Position numbers and translations under genes: made by a program. This document shows, piece by piece, positions 8,016 through 16,331 of a stretch of DNA of 42,635 bases (position 1 is the stretch's first letter; every line of letters starts with the position of its first letter). The DNA comes from a virus. The notes under the pieces are model-generated. The model saw only the letters and a list, made by a program, of their open reading frames with translations. It was not told the origin of the DNA and made no database searches. The stretch spans positions 1 to 42,635 of IMG/VR virus record IMGVR_UViG_3300047178_000172, one strand, 5' to 3'.

Positions 8016-8933
8016 ATGGCAGGTGGTGTAATTACAACTGGCAATTTGCCGAAACTACTTTGGCCTGGACTATTTGCAACATTTGGTCGGGGATATAATG
8101 AAACCGCTCAAGAGTGGAAACCGCTAGTCGATGTTTTCTCATCGCAAAAAGCATATGAAGAAATTGTTCAGGTCGTGGGTTACGCATCCGCACCGGCTAA
8201 ACCGGAAGGTACGCCGACGACTTACGATTCAGAGTGGCAGGGTTATATTACTCGATTCATCCATGTCGCCTATGGTTATGGTTATATCGTATCGTTTGAA
8301 GAAAAAGAGGATAATTTGTACCCTCAAGTCGCGGCAGAGCGAGCGGAGGCGTTGGGTTTTTCTTTCCGGCAAACAAAAGAAACGATTGTTGCGAATTTCT
8401 ACAACAATATGTTTTCGACTCCGGGGTCAGATGGTGTCTCCATTATTAATACGGCGCATCCTTTGCAGGGCGGCGGAACGGGGTCTAATACGCTATTTAC
8501 GCCAGCGGATTTGTCTGAGGCCGTGCTAGAAGATTTGTGGATTCAAATGACTCAAACGACAGACGACCGCGGAAACCGGATATCTCTAATGCCACGGTCA
8601 TTAATTGTTGCTCCAGCAGAGTTAATGAACGCTCAGCGCATCTTAAAGTCGACTTTCCAGTCTGGAACGGCAAACAATGATATTAATGCGATGAAGTATA
8701 TGAATCTTTTCCCAGAAGGGATTAAGATGAACCGTTACCTATCCGCGCCGCATTCATTTTTTGTTCGCACTAACCTGATGGCTAAGCAAGGCCCGGTTCT
8801 ATTTCAGCGTAACCCAGTCAGATTTTCGGACGACGGCGATTTCGATACCGGCAATATGAAATATAAAGCTTATGAGCGGTATTCTGTCGGTATGGCGGAT
8901 TTTCGTGGCGTTTTTGGTGTAGCCGGACCGTAA
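8016..8933 (+). CDS. Major capsid protein
   Basis: A 305-residue protein in the capsid position after a scaffold-like and a decoration-like gene. It shows the layout of Mu gpF/HK97-fold major head proteins: a long helix region (VAAERAEALGFSFRQTKETI), the motif NTAHPLQGGG, a strand LMPRSLIVAPAELM near residue 195 and C-terminal VRTNLMAKQGPVLFQRNPV. It would form the icosahedral shell, perhaps folded with help of the GroES-like protein. Confidence 0.8.
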   Translation: MAGGVITTGNLPKLLWPGLFATFGRGYNETAQEWKPLVDVFSSQKAYEEIVQVVGYASAPAKPEGTPTTYDSEWQGYITRFIHVAYGYGYIVSFEEKEDNLYPQVAAERAEALGFSFRQTKETIVANFYNNMFSTPGSDGVSIINTAHPLQGGGTGSNTLFTPADLSEAVLEDLWIQMTQTTDDRGNRISLMPRSLIVAPAELMNAQRILKSTFQSGTANNDINAMKYMNLFPEGIKMNRYLSAPHSFFVRTNLMAKQGPVLFQRNPVRFSDDGDFDTGNMKYKAYERYSVGMADFRGVFGVAGP

Positions 8934-8951
8934 TTTTTCTTAGGGGCGTAA

Positions 8952-9134
8952 ATGAAAGATCGTAAAATCGCAAAGCGCGAATTGGCGGATCATTCGCCTA
9001 AAAAGAAAATGAAGCCGAAAGGGTCTATCTCAATGAGTGGCCCTGAAAAACTACTAGGGATTGTTAGAGCGGCTCGCGGAGCAGCAAAAAAAACCTCGTC
9101 GCGCCGGATTAGACATAAAAAGACGGTGTATTGA
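8952..9134 (+). CDS. Small Lys/Arg-rich protein
   Basis: A 60-residue, strongly basic protein with TTAGGGGCG upstream of its ATG, just after the capsid gene. Its sequence (AARGAAKKTSSRRIRHKK at the end) suggests binding to nucleic acid or an acidic partner. No family is recognised. Confidence 0.6.
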   Translation: MKDRKIAKRELADHSPKKKMKPKGSISMSGPEKLLGIVRAARGAAKKTSSRRIRHKKTVY

Positions 9135-9135
9135 C

Positions 9136-9327
9136 ATGAATAAAAAAAATCGTCCTGACGTGCTAAAAAACTGTGCTAGTGTTGTGGGTGGTTCAGATCG
9201 CGGTAAAGTTATTTCGACTCCGTCAAGCGTAGTAAAAAATCCTGCTAGTGTCCCTGGTACGGATGCCGCGATGTATGCTTATTTAAAAGGGCCTGGAAAA
9301 AAGTGTTTTGACGGGGTTAAGTCATGA
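9136..9327 (+). CDS. Small hypothetical virion-region protein
   Basis: A 63-residue protein starting one base after the preceding stop. It has two related segments (NCASVVGGSD and NPASVPGTDA), a minor internal repeat. It overlaps the next gene by four bases, as expected for coupled translation. The function is unknown. Confidence 0.6.
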   Translation: MNKKNRPDVLKNCASVVGGSDRGKVISTPSSVVKNPASVPGTDAAMYAYLKGPGKKCFDGVKS

Positions 9328-10094
9328 CTATGCCAACCAGATACCCCGGCGGTATTTCTAACGCTGCTCCGTGGCAATTTTTCTCGGGGATGGGGGTTGC
9401 AAATCCTTTTTACTATCACTCTTTTGTGGACGACTTTGATATTGCGCCAGCCGAAAATAGCTGGGAAGCTTTTGGCACTGGATCTGGCACGCTTGCATCG
9501 GGTGATGGCGGCGTTACAACTCGAACGACGCTTGCGACGGTGGGCAGCATATCTGCTATCCAACGAGAAAGCGCGACTTTCCAGCCAGCAGTAGGCAAGA
9601 AGCTTTATTTTGTTACGAGAGTCACTTTAACGGATGTTGTGGACGCGGCTTTAGGTGTTGGGATTGTAACGTTAGCGGACACGCCTTTTACTCCGCCGCC
9701 TAATGGTATTTGGATTGGAATGGCATCAGGAGGTACTCAGTTAACATTGAATGTAGCCAACAATGGCACGATTACCACAAATAATTTTCCGACTTCGGCA
9801 TACACATTAGTTAACAACGTATCTTTTGATGTGGGCTTTATTGTAAAAGGCGGTACGGGTAAACAACCAGTACGAATTATTGGTGCGGTTGCGCCAACGT
9901 TGGTATCTTATATTCCCCAAAGTGGCACTGGGGCTATCGGATCTACGGATCGCGCACCAAGTATTGCCAGCACCGCACCGCTCCTTACGACATTACAAAA
10001 TACGGTTTTAGCTCCTACGCTAGCGGTTCAAACTGGGGTTAACTCCGTCATTACCGCTACCTTCGATTTCGCTGGTTGTTTCAGAGAGCGCTAA
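9324..10094 (+). CDS. Tandem virion paralogue 1 of 3
   Basis: A 256-residue beta-rich protein, first of three adjacent homologues. Shared landmarks are an N-terminal PTR(Y/F)P-G-SNAAPWQ segment, NPFYYHS with VDDFD, the centre KKLYFVTRV, PNGIWI, then TLVSY(I/V)PQSGTG, TAPLLTTLQ and the C-terminal GCFRER. The composition and length suggest a jelly-roll-like or decoration fold, so a capsid or appendage component is likely. The function is not established. Confidence 0.75.
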   Translation: MTMPTRYPGGISNAAPWQFFSGMGVANPFYYHSFVDDFDIAPAENSWEAFGTGSGTLASGDGGVTTRTTLATVGSISAIQRESATFQPAVGKKLYFVTRVTLTDVVDAALGVGIVTLADTPFTPPPNGIWIGMASGGTQLTLNVANNGTITTNNFPTSAYTLVNNVSFDVGFIVKGGTGKQPVRIIGAVAPTLVSYIPQSGTGAIGSTDRAPSIASTAPLLTTLQNTVLAPTLAVQTGVNSVITATFDFAGCFRER

Positions 10095-10095
10095 G

Positions 10096-10875
10096 ATGAC
10101 CGTACCCACACGTTTTCCAGAGGGGCTGTCTAATGCTGCCCCTTGGCAATTATTTTCAGAAATGGGTGTTACGAATCCATTTTACTATCACTCTTTGTTT
10201 GATGATTTTGATGTTTACCCGTTGGCAGGGACTATCACCGGCTGGGAAGTATTAGGAACGGGGACAAGAGCTTTTATTTCTGCGGATGGTGGTGTTGTGG
10301 AGCTAACGACTGCGGCGACGACGGGGTCTTATAACTATATCCAGCGCCAAACTTCGACTTTCCAACCGATAGCGGGTAAAAAACTTTATTTTGTTACGCG
10401 AGTTTCTTTAACCGACGTAATCGATTCCCAGCTTTTTGTTGGAATTGTACCCGTAGGGGATACGCCATCGGGTAGCGTGCCGAATGGTATTTGGATAACG
10501 AAAGCATTAGGTAGTACTCAACTATCACTCGTTGTTGTTAACAATAGCGTAATAACCATTAATCCTTTTCCGGCTTTGGCATATACTTTAACCAATAATG
10601 TGTTTATTGATGTCGGTTTTTCTATCGTTCCAGATAATATAACTGGAGCGAATGTTATTAGCGGTTCAGTCGCCCCAACATTGGTATCTTATGTCCCTCA
10701 AAGTGGTACGGGTACAAGCGGGTCAAAAGAGCGCTCTCCCGTTGTGGTAAGTACTGCGCCACTGCTTACCACATTGCAAGCTAATGTTTTAGCCCCAACG
10801 GTTGGATTACAAACTGAAAGTAACGTAGCGTATTCAGCAACTTTTGATTTTGTTGGTTGTTTCCGGGAGCGTTAA
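10096..10875 (+). CDS. Tandem virion paralogue 2 of 3
   Basis: A 259-residue homologue of the gene before it, separated by one base. It keeps the same landmarks (APWQLFSEMG, NPFYYHS, KKLYFVTRVSLTDVI, PNGIWI, SYVPQSGTG, FVGCFRER). It looks closer to the third copy than to the first (for example FPEG, SEMG and RSPVVVSTAPLL are shared), which suggests two successive duplications. Confidence 0.75.
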   Translation: MTVPTRFPEGLSNAAPWQLFSEMGVTNPFYYHSLFDDFDVYPLAGTITGWEVLGTGTRAFISADGGVVELTTAATTGSYNYIQRQTSTFQPIAGKKLYFVTRVSLTDVIDSQLFVGIVPVGDTPSGSVPNGIWITKALGSTQLSLVVVNNSVITINPFPALAYTLTNNVFIDVGFSIVPDNITGANVISGSVAPTLVSYVPQSGTGTSGSKERSPVVVSTAPLLTTLQANVLAPTVGLQTESNVAYSATFDFVGCFRER

Positions 10876-10877
10876 TC

Positions 10878-11651
10878 ATGGTTGCGCCTACACGTTTTCC
10901 AGAGGGGGTGACGAATGCAGCCCCTTGGCAGTTTTTTTCAGAAATGGGTAATGAAAACCCATTTTTTTATCATTCCATGGCGGATGATTTCGATATAGAG
11001 CCTAACAGTAGCGTTAATTGGGTAGCGTCTGGTGTCGGCATTATTAGTTTTAATTCGGCAGATGGTGGGACGGTTACTTTAGAGACATCTTCGACCGTTA
11101 CTTCTTATACGGCTATCCAGAGAAAGTCGGCTACTTTCCAGCCTATAATCGGAAAAAAGTTATTTTTTGTCGCTCGAATAGCTTTAACCGATGTGATTAA
11201 TTCTGTGTTTGTTGCTGGGCTTATACCTTTAGGCGACAACCCATTCGGTAGCGTACCGAATGGCATTTGGATAGCTAAGGCACCAGACAGTACTAATTTA
11301 TCTTTAGTTGTTATTAATAATAGTGTGATGACGGCTAATCCCTTCCCGACTTCGGCATATACCTTAACCAACAATACGTTTTTTGATATTGGTTTTTGCG
11401 TATGCCCTGATATTAAAACAGGGGGCACGCTGATTCAAGGTTCAATTGCCCCAACCTTGGTATCTTATGTGCCTCAAAGTGGCACGGGTACAGCAGACTC
11501 AACAGAGCGGTCTCCTGTTGTCGTAAGTACCGCACCGCTTCTTACGACATTGCAAAGTACGGTTTTAGCTCCCGTCGTGGGGGTGGAAACGGAGGATTCG
11601 GTTGTTAATTCTATAACGCTTGATTTTGTTGGCTGCTTCCGGGAGCGTTAA
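10878..11651 (+). CDS. Tandem virion paralogue 3 of 3
   Basis: A 257-residue homologue starting at the ATG two bases after the preceding stop; a longer start upstream would overlap the previous gene without need. It carries the family landmarks to the end (FVGCFRER). Differences concentrate in surface-like loops between the conserved strands, as expected for paralogues serving different contacts. Confidence 0.75.
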   Translation: MVAPTRFPEGVTNAAPWQFFSEMGNENPFFYHSMADDFDIEPNSSVNWVASGVGIISFNSADGGTVTLETSSTVTSYTAIQRKSATFQPIIGKKLFFVARIALTDVINSVFVAGLIPLGDNPFGSVPNGIWIAKAPDSTNLSLVVINNSVMTANPFPTSAYTLTNNTFFDIGFCVCPDIKTGGTLIQGSIAPTLVSYVPQSGTGTADSTERSPVVVSTAPLLTTLQSTVLAPVVGVETEDSVVNSITLDFVGCFRER

Positions 11652-11653
11652 TT

Positions 11654-12115
11654 ATGGCTGCGACCAATACAGTTCGTATTATGGAGAATGGGCCACGTAA
11701 TACGATATTATGGATTGAAGGAAATAACGGCGCAACAGGAGCGTCTCCCGGCGCTGGGGGTGCGGATTTAGCTTACACTACGATTCTTTTACCCGCTGGT
11801 GTAGGGTATGTTAATCGCGCGACTAAGGAGCATCCTACTGGGTTCCGTATTGATAAAATCGAATGGGATATACAAACAGAGCAACAAATGCGTGTAGATT
11901 TATGGTGGGATGCATCGCCTTCTGCTGACGCACAGATTGCTTATAGTTGTATTGGTCGTGCTAATAAATGTTTTAAAGATTTTGGTGGGTTGTATCCGCC
12001 AGCCGGAATCACGGGTAAGACAGGTGGTTTAGGACTGTCTACTACAGGGTCACCTACGACTTATGGAGCGTGGACAATTGTTCTGTATCTCGTTAATTTA
12101 CTTAATCCAGCGTAG
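11654..12115 (+). CDS. Virion-region protein of unknown function
   Basis: A 153-residue beta-rich, Gly-rich protein directly after the three paralogues. Strands such as YTTILLPAGVGYVNRA and the closing WTIVLYLVNLLNP suggest a small structural domain. No motif is recognised. Close spacing places it in the same virion transcript. Confidence 0.7.
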   Translation: MAATNTVRIMENGPRNTILWIEGNNGATGASPGAGGADLAYTTILLPAGVGYVNRATKEHPTGFRIDKIEWDIQTEQQMRVDLWWDASPSADAQIAYSCIGRANKCFKDFGGLYPPAGITGKTGGLGLSTTGSPTTYGAWTIVLYLVNLLNPA

Positions 12116-12180
12116 TATGGGCGCAGGGCTGTTATGTCGGTTGACGCTTTTATATCTTGTAGCAAGGGGCTAGGGAAACG

Positions 12181-12579
12181 ATGGGTCGCGCAGATTTTTA
12201 TAAAAAAGGTGAGTGGCTTGCGATCTGCGATGTATGCGGAATGAAATACCATTCTAATGACTTAAAAGAGCGTTGGGATGGTTTGATGTGTTGCCGCCAA
12301 GACTGGAATCCAAGGCAGCCACAAGATTTTGTACGTGGAATACCTGACCCACAGGCTATACCATGGTCTAGACCGGATGTACCGCCTAATTTTGTTTACA
12401 ATCCTGTAACGTGGGCGATAACAGATTTTTACGGTAACACCATGCGCGATTTTGCTAACGATATCGTAGTTGCTTTTCCAAATACGGTATTGCCACCGGG
12501 TGTATTTGGTTCTGTATGGTCTGGTATAGTCGGTTCGGAGTTGGAAATTCAAGACCAGCAAACGGTACTGGGGCCATAA
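12181..12579 (+). CDS. Zinc-ribbon-like phage protein
   Basis: A 132-residue protein with an N-terminal Cys cluster: CDVCG near residue 19 and CC near 39, about 18 residues apart, a probable zinc ribbon. This is followed by RQDWNPRQPQDFVRG and a Pro-rich linker. Similar N-termini occur in phage head-tail regions. AGGG precedes the ATG. A structural or assembly role is inferred from context. The 65 bases before it hold no convincing gene. Confidence 0.65.
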   Translation: MGRADFYKKGEWLAICDVCGMKYHSNDLKERWDGLMCCRQDWNPRQPQDFVRGIPDPQAIPWSRPDVPPNFVYNPVTWAITDFYGNTMRDFANDIVVAFPNTVLPPGVFGSVWSGIVGSELEIQDQQTVLGP

Positions 12580-13335
12580 GTGTCAATTAATTTTAGTCAA
12601 TTTCCTACGCCGACGCTTCCTATTAACGAGGGAGATTTTGTTGTTGGATACCAGAATCCGGGAACAGGTGGCAATCTTACGTTAGCCCAATATACTTTTG
12701 CGGAAATTGCGGAAGTCATAGGGGCTGGCTCGCCTTCTGGGCCAGCGGGGGGCGATCTTTCAGGAAACTACCCTAACCCAACGGTATCGGCGGTACACGT
12801 AACAACTGGCACGATAGATAATACGATAATTGGAGGCACGGTACCTAACGCAGCCAATTTTACCGATGTTAATGTATCGGGGAATTTTATTCCTTCGTCA
12901 TCAAATGGCATCACAGGAACCGTGGTAGGGGATAACGCTAACGCGGGTAGTGTAGGGGAGTATGCTAACGTTAGTACGGGATTTTCTAGCGTCCCCTTGG
13001 ACGTGGCAACTAATATCGGCGCTTTACCTTTATCCGCTGGGGATTGGGATGTTTGGGGTAGTTTGACTTTTGGGCAGTTCACTAATGCGACGGTAAGTTA
13101 TACGGTAGAGGCGGGTCTTTTTACTGACACGAGCGCGCCATTTGGTCCAGAAGGTATAATTCAAAGTACGATGGTATCTTTAGGGGGCGATTTTACGGCG
13201 GCCCTTCCTCTTATTCCGATAAGAGCTAATTTGAACGCTCCTTTTAATGTTTCTTTGGTTGCATCACAAACAGATTCTTCGTCAACGGGTCCGGCCAGTA
13301 TGATAGGTTATATTTATGCTAGAAGGCGCAGGTAA
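12580..13335 (+). CDS. Tail-fibre-like protein with AGDW module, 1 of 5
   Basis: A 251-residue protein starting with GTG right after the preceding stop. The N-terminal half has the fibre-type motif GPAGGDLSGNYPNPTVSAV (about 50-68). The C-terminal half is a beta module with GITGT(V)xGDN, LSAGDWDVWGSL (about 151-162), and the ending YIYARRRR. Four following genes share this C-terminal module. Likely a virion appendage or adhesin subunit, where the shared module could assemble and the N-terminus attach. Confidence 0.75.
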   Translation: MSINFSQFPTPTLPINEGDFVVGYQNPGTGGNLTLAQYTFAEIAEVIGAGSPSGPAGGDLSGNYPNPTVSAVHVTTGTIDNTIIGGTVPNAANFTDVNVSGNFIPSSSNGITGTVVGDNANAGSVGEYANVSTGFSSVPLDVATNIGALPLSAGDWDVWGSLTFGQFTNATVSYTVEAGLFTDTSAPFGPEGIIQSTMVSLGGDFTAALPLIPIRANLNAPFNVSLVASQTDSSSTGPASMIGYIYARRRR

Positions 13336-13805
13336 TGGCTAATACGGATGTAGTTGTATCAGGAACAATTTATCCTGCTACTACGAATGGGATAGCGGGA
13401 ACAACATTAGGGGATAACGCTGTTTCTGGCAGCGTTGGGGAATATATAGAGAAATCAATTGCTCCCGTAGTAATGCCTAATAGTACTCCGACCAGCCTTG
13501 GTGGTTATACTTTTCCAGCTGGGGATTGGGACATTTGGGGATCGGTATATACAAACTCCGCGGCTGGGATAACCGAGACGCGGATTGTTACAGGGTTATC
13601 TTTAAATACTTCTTTACCTTCGGTACCCAATATTGCCGAAATAACTGGAATTTCATCCGTTAATATTGGCCAAAGCCTTTCGGCACCTATGTTAAGGTTT
13701 AATTTTTCTACGCCGACTAACGTTTATTTAGTAGGATTTGTTAGTTTTACGGGGAGTGGATCAGAAACAATGGGCGGTGTAATTCGAGCCAGGAGAGTTA
13801 GATAA
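13335..13805 (+). CDS. Tail-fibre-like protein with AGDW module, 2 of 5
   Basis: A 156-residue protein consisting almost only of the shared module: NGIAGTTLGDNAVSGSVGEY, then PAGDWDIWGSVY and the ending VIRARRVR. Its ATG overlaps the previous stop (TAATG), so it is probably translated by coupling. It lacks the long N-terminal attachment part of copies 1 and 3. Confidence 0.75.
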   Translation: MANTDVVVSGTIYPATTNGIAGTTLGDNAVSGSVGEYIEKSIAPVVMPNSTPTSLGGYTFPAGDWDIWGSVYTNSAAGITETRIVTGLSLNTSLPSVPNIAEITGISSVNIGQSLSAPMLRFNFSTPTNVYLVGFVSFTGSGSETMGGVIRARRVR

Positions 13806-14842
13806 TGGCAAATCTTCTTTATGCTAATAACGCAGTTGGGACATTAGCCGCTTCTATCACTTCGGCTTCGACTTCTTTGGTTTTAGGCGCGGGGCAAGCC
13901 GTAGCATTTCCGGCGCCTACGGCGGGGCAATCGTTTTACGTAACGCTAACAGACGCCGCGACACAAACATTGAAAGAAATAGTTCAAGTTACAGCGGTCG
14001 CAGGAGATGTTTTTAGTATTATCCGAGCGCAAGATGGAACAACGGCGTTATCTTGGAATACAAACGATATTGTTCAGCAATGTGTTATTGCGCAAGAGTT
14101 ACGCGGATTTGAGAATGCTGCGGAAGGTATTTTCTTAGGTGATATTAGCGTAGGTGGTACTACTGCGATAACTGGAAATTTGAATGTAACTGGAAATGCG
14201 AATCTTTTTTCAAATTTGAATGTAACTGGAAATGCGAATCTTTTTTCAAATGCGAATCTAACTGGACATTTGGATGTAACTGGCACCGTACAAATTAACG
14301 CTAATACTGTAATTAATAGCACTTTAATTACAGGGAGCGGCATAGTTGATTACGGTAATTTAACGATGGGAAGTAGTTCCATTATCCCCAATACGACTTT
14401 AGGAATAGTTGGTACAACGCTGGGAGATAACGCTAGTGCAGGGCGTGTCGGTGAGTATCTTTTTTTTTCTCCGGTTAGTCCTATTGCTACGTATTCAGGG
14501 GTTGTAACTAACTTAGGAAGCATTACATTATCAGCCGGAGATTGGATGATTTATGCGATGGCTAGAACGCGACGGGATTTAGTTTCTCCGTTAACTGAAT
14601 ATGCGTTTATGGTGGGAGGGTCAACCGCACCAACTACTTTTGAATTTGGCCACTATGGTGCGATGAACGGAATCCGTAACGCCACGTTTCTTAGCGACTT
14701 TCCTGGGGTTGCGTTAGCCGCGCCTAAATTTCGTGTTAGCATAACTTCGGATACGGTATATTATCTTAACGCTAGTGTTATTTTTTCGAGCAGCGGTATA
14801 AATTATTTAGATGGAACTATATCGGCTAGAAGAATGAGGTAG
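13805..14842 (+). CDS. Tail-fibre-like protein with AGDW module, 3 of 5
   Basis: The longest copy, 345 residues. An N-terminal domain of about 110 residues (LYANNAVGTLAASITSASTS, a type seen at the base of phage fibres) leads into Asn-rich repeats (NLNVTGNANLFS, twice), then the module with GDNASAGRVGEY, SAGDWMIYAM and the ending ISARRMR. The repeats look like a beta-helical shaft. Probably the fibre that carries the attachment domain for the set. Confidence 0.78.
   Translation: MANLLYANNAVGTLAASITSASTSLVLGAGQAVAFPAPTAGQSFYVTLTDAATQTLKEIVQVTAVAGDVFSIIRAQDGTTALSWNTNDIVQQCVIAQELRGFENAAEGIFLGDISVGGTTAITGNLNVTGNANLFSNLNVTGNANLFSNANLTGHLDVTGTVQINANTVINSTLITGSGIVDYGNLTMGSSSIIPNTTLGIVGTTLGDNASAGRVGEYLFFSPVSPIATYSGVVTNLGSITLSAGDWMIYAMARTRRDLVSPLTEYAFMVGGSTAPTTFEFGHYGAMNGIRNATFLSDFPGVALAAPKFRVSITSDTVYYLNASVIFSSSGINYLDGTISARRMR
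14177..14248 (+). repeat. 36-bp tandem repeat in the fibre shaft
   Basis: Two exact 36-base units (14177-14212 and 14213-14248) encode NLNVTGNANLFS, with degenerate further units on both sides. In-frame repeats of this kind can lengthen or shorten a fibre shaft. Confidence 0.9.
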
Positions 14843-14846
14843 CAGG

Positions 14847-15209
14847 ATGACAATACCTGTATCGAGCGGACAACTAGTTGTCATAGGGAGTATTACAGTG
14901 CCTCCTGGGCACTGGGAAATTTTTGGTTCAGGGGGGTCGTATTTGCCGAGTTCTCCTCAAATAGTTGAAAACGTTCTTAGGCTCGGCATTTCGAATGTCA
15001 CGACAGGTTTTTCTGAACTATATAGCTTAGTAAATGGGGTAGAAAGCTACACATACACCACTGGAACGGGCAATGTGCTTTCAGCGCCGACTCTTTATCA
15101 TAATTCTACTAATACTGTTGTGTATTACCTTTTAGGGCAATCTTTTTTTGCAGGGCCTGGGACTACTAATTATTTATATGGAACGATATCCGCGAGAAGG
15201 ATAAGGTAG
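14847..15209 (+). CDS. Tail-fibre-like protein with AGDW module, 4 of 5
   Basis: A 120-residue, module-only copy: short strand start IPVSSGQLVVIGSITVPPGH, then HWEIFGSGGS in place of AGDW, and the ending ISARRIR. Four bases separate it from the preceding stop. It also lacks the GDNAxxGxVGEY segment, so it is a shortened version. Confidence 0.7.
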   Translation: MTIPVSSGQLVVIGSITVPPGHWEIFGSGGSYLPSSPQIVENVLRLGISNVTTGFSELYSLVNGVESYTYTTGTGNVLSAPTLYHNSTNTVVYYLLGQSFFAGPGTTNYLYGTISARRIR

Positions 15210-15213
15210 GAAA

Positions 15214-15591
15214 ATGCCAATAGTTGTATCTAGTGGACAAATACTCAATCTTGGAAACATCACACTTTCCCCTGGGGATTGGGATGTCGAAGGATATGCT
15301 ATATCGTATTCTACGTCGTCGAGCGTAATGGAAAATATATTTAGGGTCGGAATATCAGATACACTGACAACTTTTAATATTCCGTATGGTTTTAGTAAAA
15401 TATCGGGGATAATTACCAATTTCCCGACTGTGTACTTGCCTACAATAGGTAACGCTTTAGTCACGCCTACGTTACGTGTAAATATTACCACGACAGAAAC
15501 AAGATACATTTTAGCGCAATCTTTTTACACGGCCCCCTCTGGTCAATTTATCTCATTAGCTGGAAGTATATACGCTATAAGGCGTAGATAA
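15214..15591 (+). CDS. Tail-fibre-like protein with AGDW module, 5 of 5
   Basis: A 125-residue, module-only copy most similar in layout to copy 4 (opening PIVVSSGQILNLGNITLSPG). It has SPGDWDVEGYAIS and the ending IYAIRRR. A TAGGAAA spacer precedes the ATG and its stop overlaps the next start. Together with copy 4 it may form short caps or hetero-oligomers; this is inference. Confidence 0.7.
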   Translation: MPIVVSSGQILNLGNITLSPGDWDVEGYAISYSTSSSVMENIFRVGISDTLTTFNIPYGFSKISGIITNFPTVYLPTIGNALVTPTLRVNITTTETRYILAQSFYTAPSGQFISLAGSIYAIRRR

Positions 15592-16331
15592 TGGCGACCT
15601 ATAACTATTCGATTTCGCAGCAGTCTCTTATACAGGCTTCATTTCGTGTGATTGGTGTGTTCAATGATGACGCGCCGCCGCCGCAGTCGGACTTGGATAA
15701 TGCGGCTCAAGCATTAAACTTGATGATCAAGTATTGGATGAGTAAGAATTATCCTTTATGGTGTGTAACGGATCTTACTTTTACGCAGGTACAGGGGCAA
15801 ACTTCGTATTTAATTGGCCCGGATTCGACAACATCAGGATTGCAAGCGTATCGGGTATTGCGTATTCCAATGGCGCGAATTCAGTATGCTAATACGAGCG
15901 GAAATTATCCTTTGCAAGTGCCTTTAATCCAGCTTTCTAGGCAAGAATACGATCAAATGGGGCAAAAAACTGCGCAAGGCGTGCCGAATTCGTATTATTA
16001 CGACCCCCAATTACTAAATGGCGTATTGTATCTTTACTTAACGCCAGATGCGCAAGAAAACCAAATTATTTTAACTTGCCAGCGACCGATTGCGGATGTC
16101 ATTAACGCAACCGATAGCTTTGATTTTCCGATTGAGTGGTTGAACGCCTTGAAATTTGGGTTGGCAAAAGAACTTTTAACGGAGTATTTTGTTCCTGATT
16201 CTGTCGCGGCTCGTGTGGAGAGATACGCGGATAAATATCTTGACGACATGTTAAACTGGGATCAAGAAGAGGCAGCGACTTTCTTTACGCCAGACCGAAG
16301 AGGCTATTCTCGCCACGGATACAATGGATGA
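15591..16331 (+). CDS. Head-tail adaptor, P22 gp4-like
   Basis: A 246-residue protein with the features of podovirus tail accessory factors: QQSLIQASFRVIGVFNDDAP at the start, AAQALNLMIKYWMSKNYPLW (about 43-62), and a late FPIEWLNALKFGLAKELLTE helix. Such proteins bind below the portal and extend the DNA channel. The next gene overlaps by eight bases and encodes the companion stabilisation protein, which supports the call. Confidence 0.82.
   Translation: MATYNYSISQQSLIQASFRVIGVFNDDAPPPQSDLDNAAQALNLMIKYWMSKNYPLWCVTDLTFTQVQGQTSYLIGPDSTTSGLQAYRVLRIPMARIQYANTSGNYPLQVPLIQLSRQEYDQMGQKTAQGVPNSYYYDPQLLNGVLYLYLTPDAQENQIILTCQRPIADVINATDSFDFPIEWLNALKFGLAKELLTEYFVPDSVAARVERYADKYLDDMLNWDQEEAATFFTPDRRGYSRHGYNG

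Noticed and set aside
12117-12290. Short frames in the 65-bp gap before 12181
   Set aside because: They overlap the zinc-ribbon-like gene out of frame and lack starts with ribosome sites.
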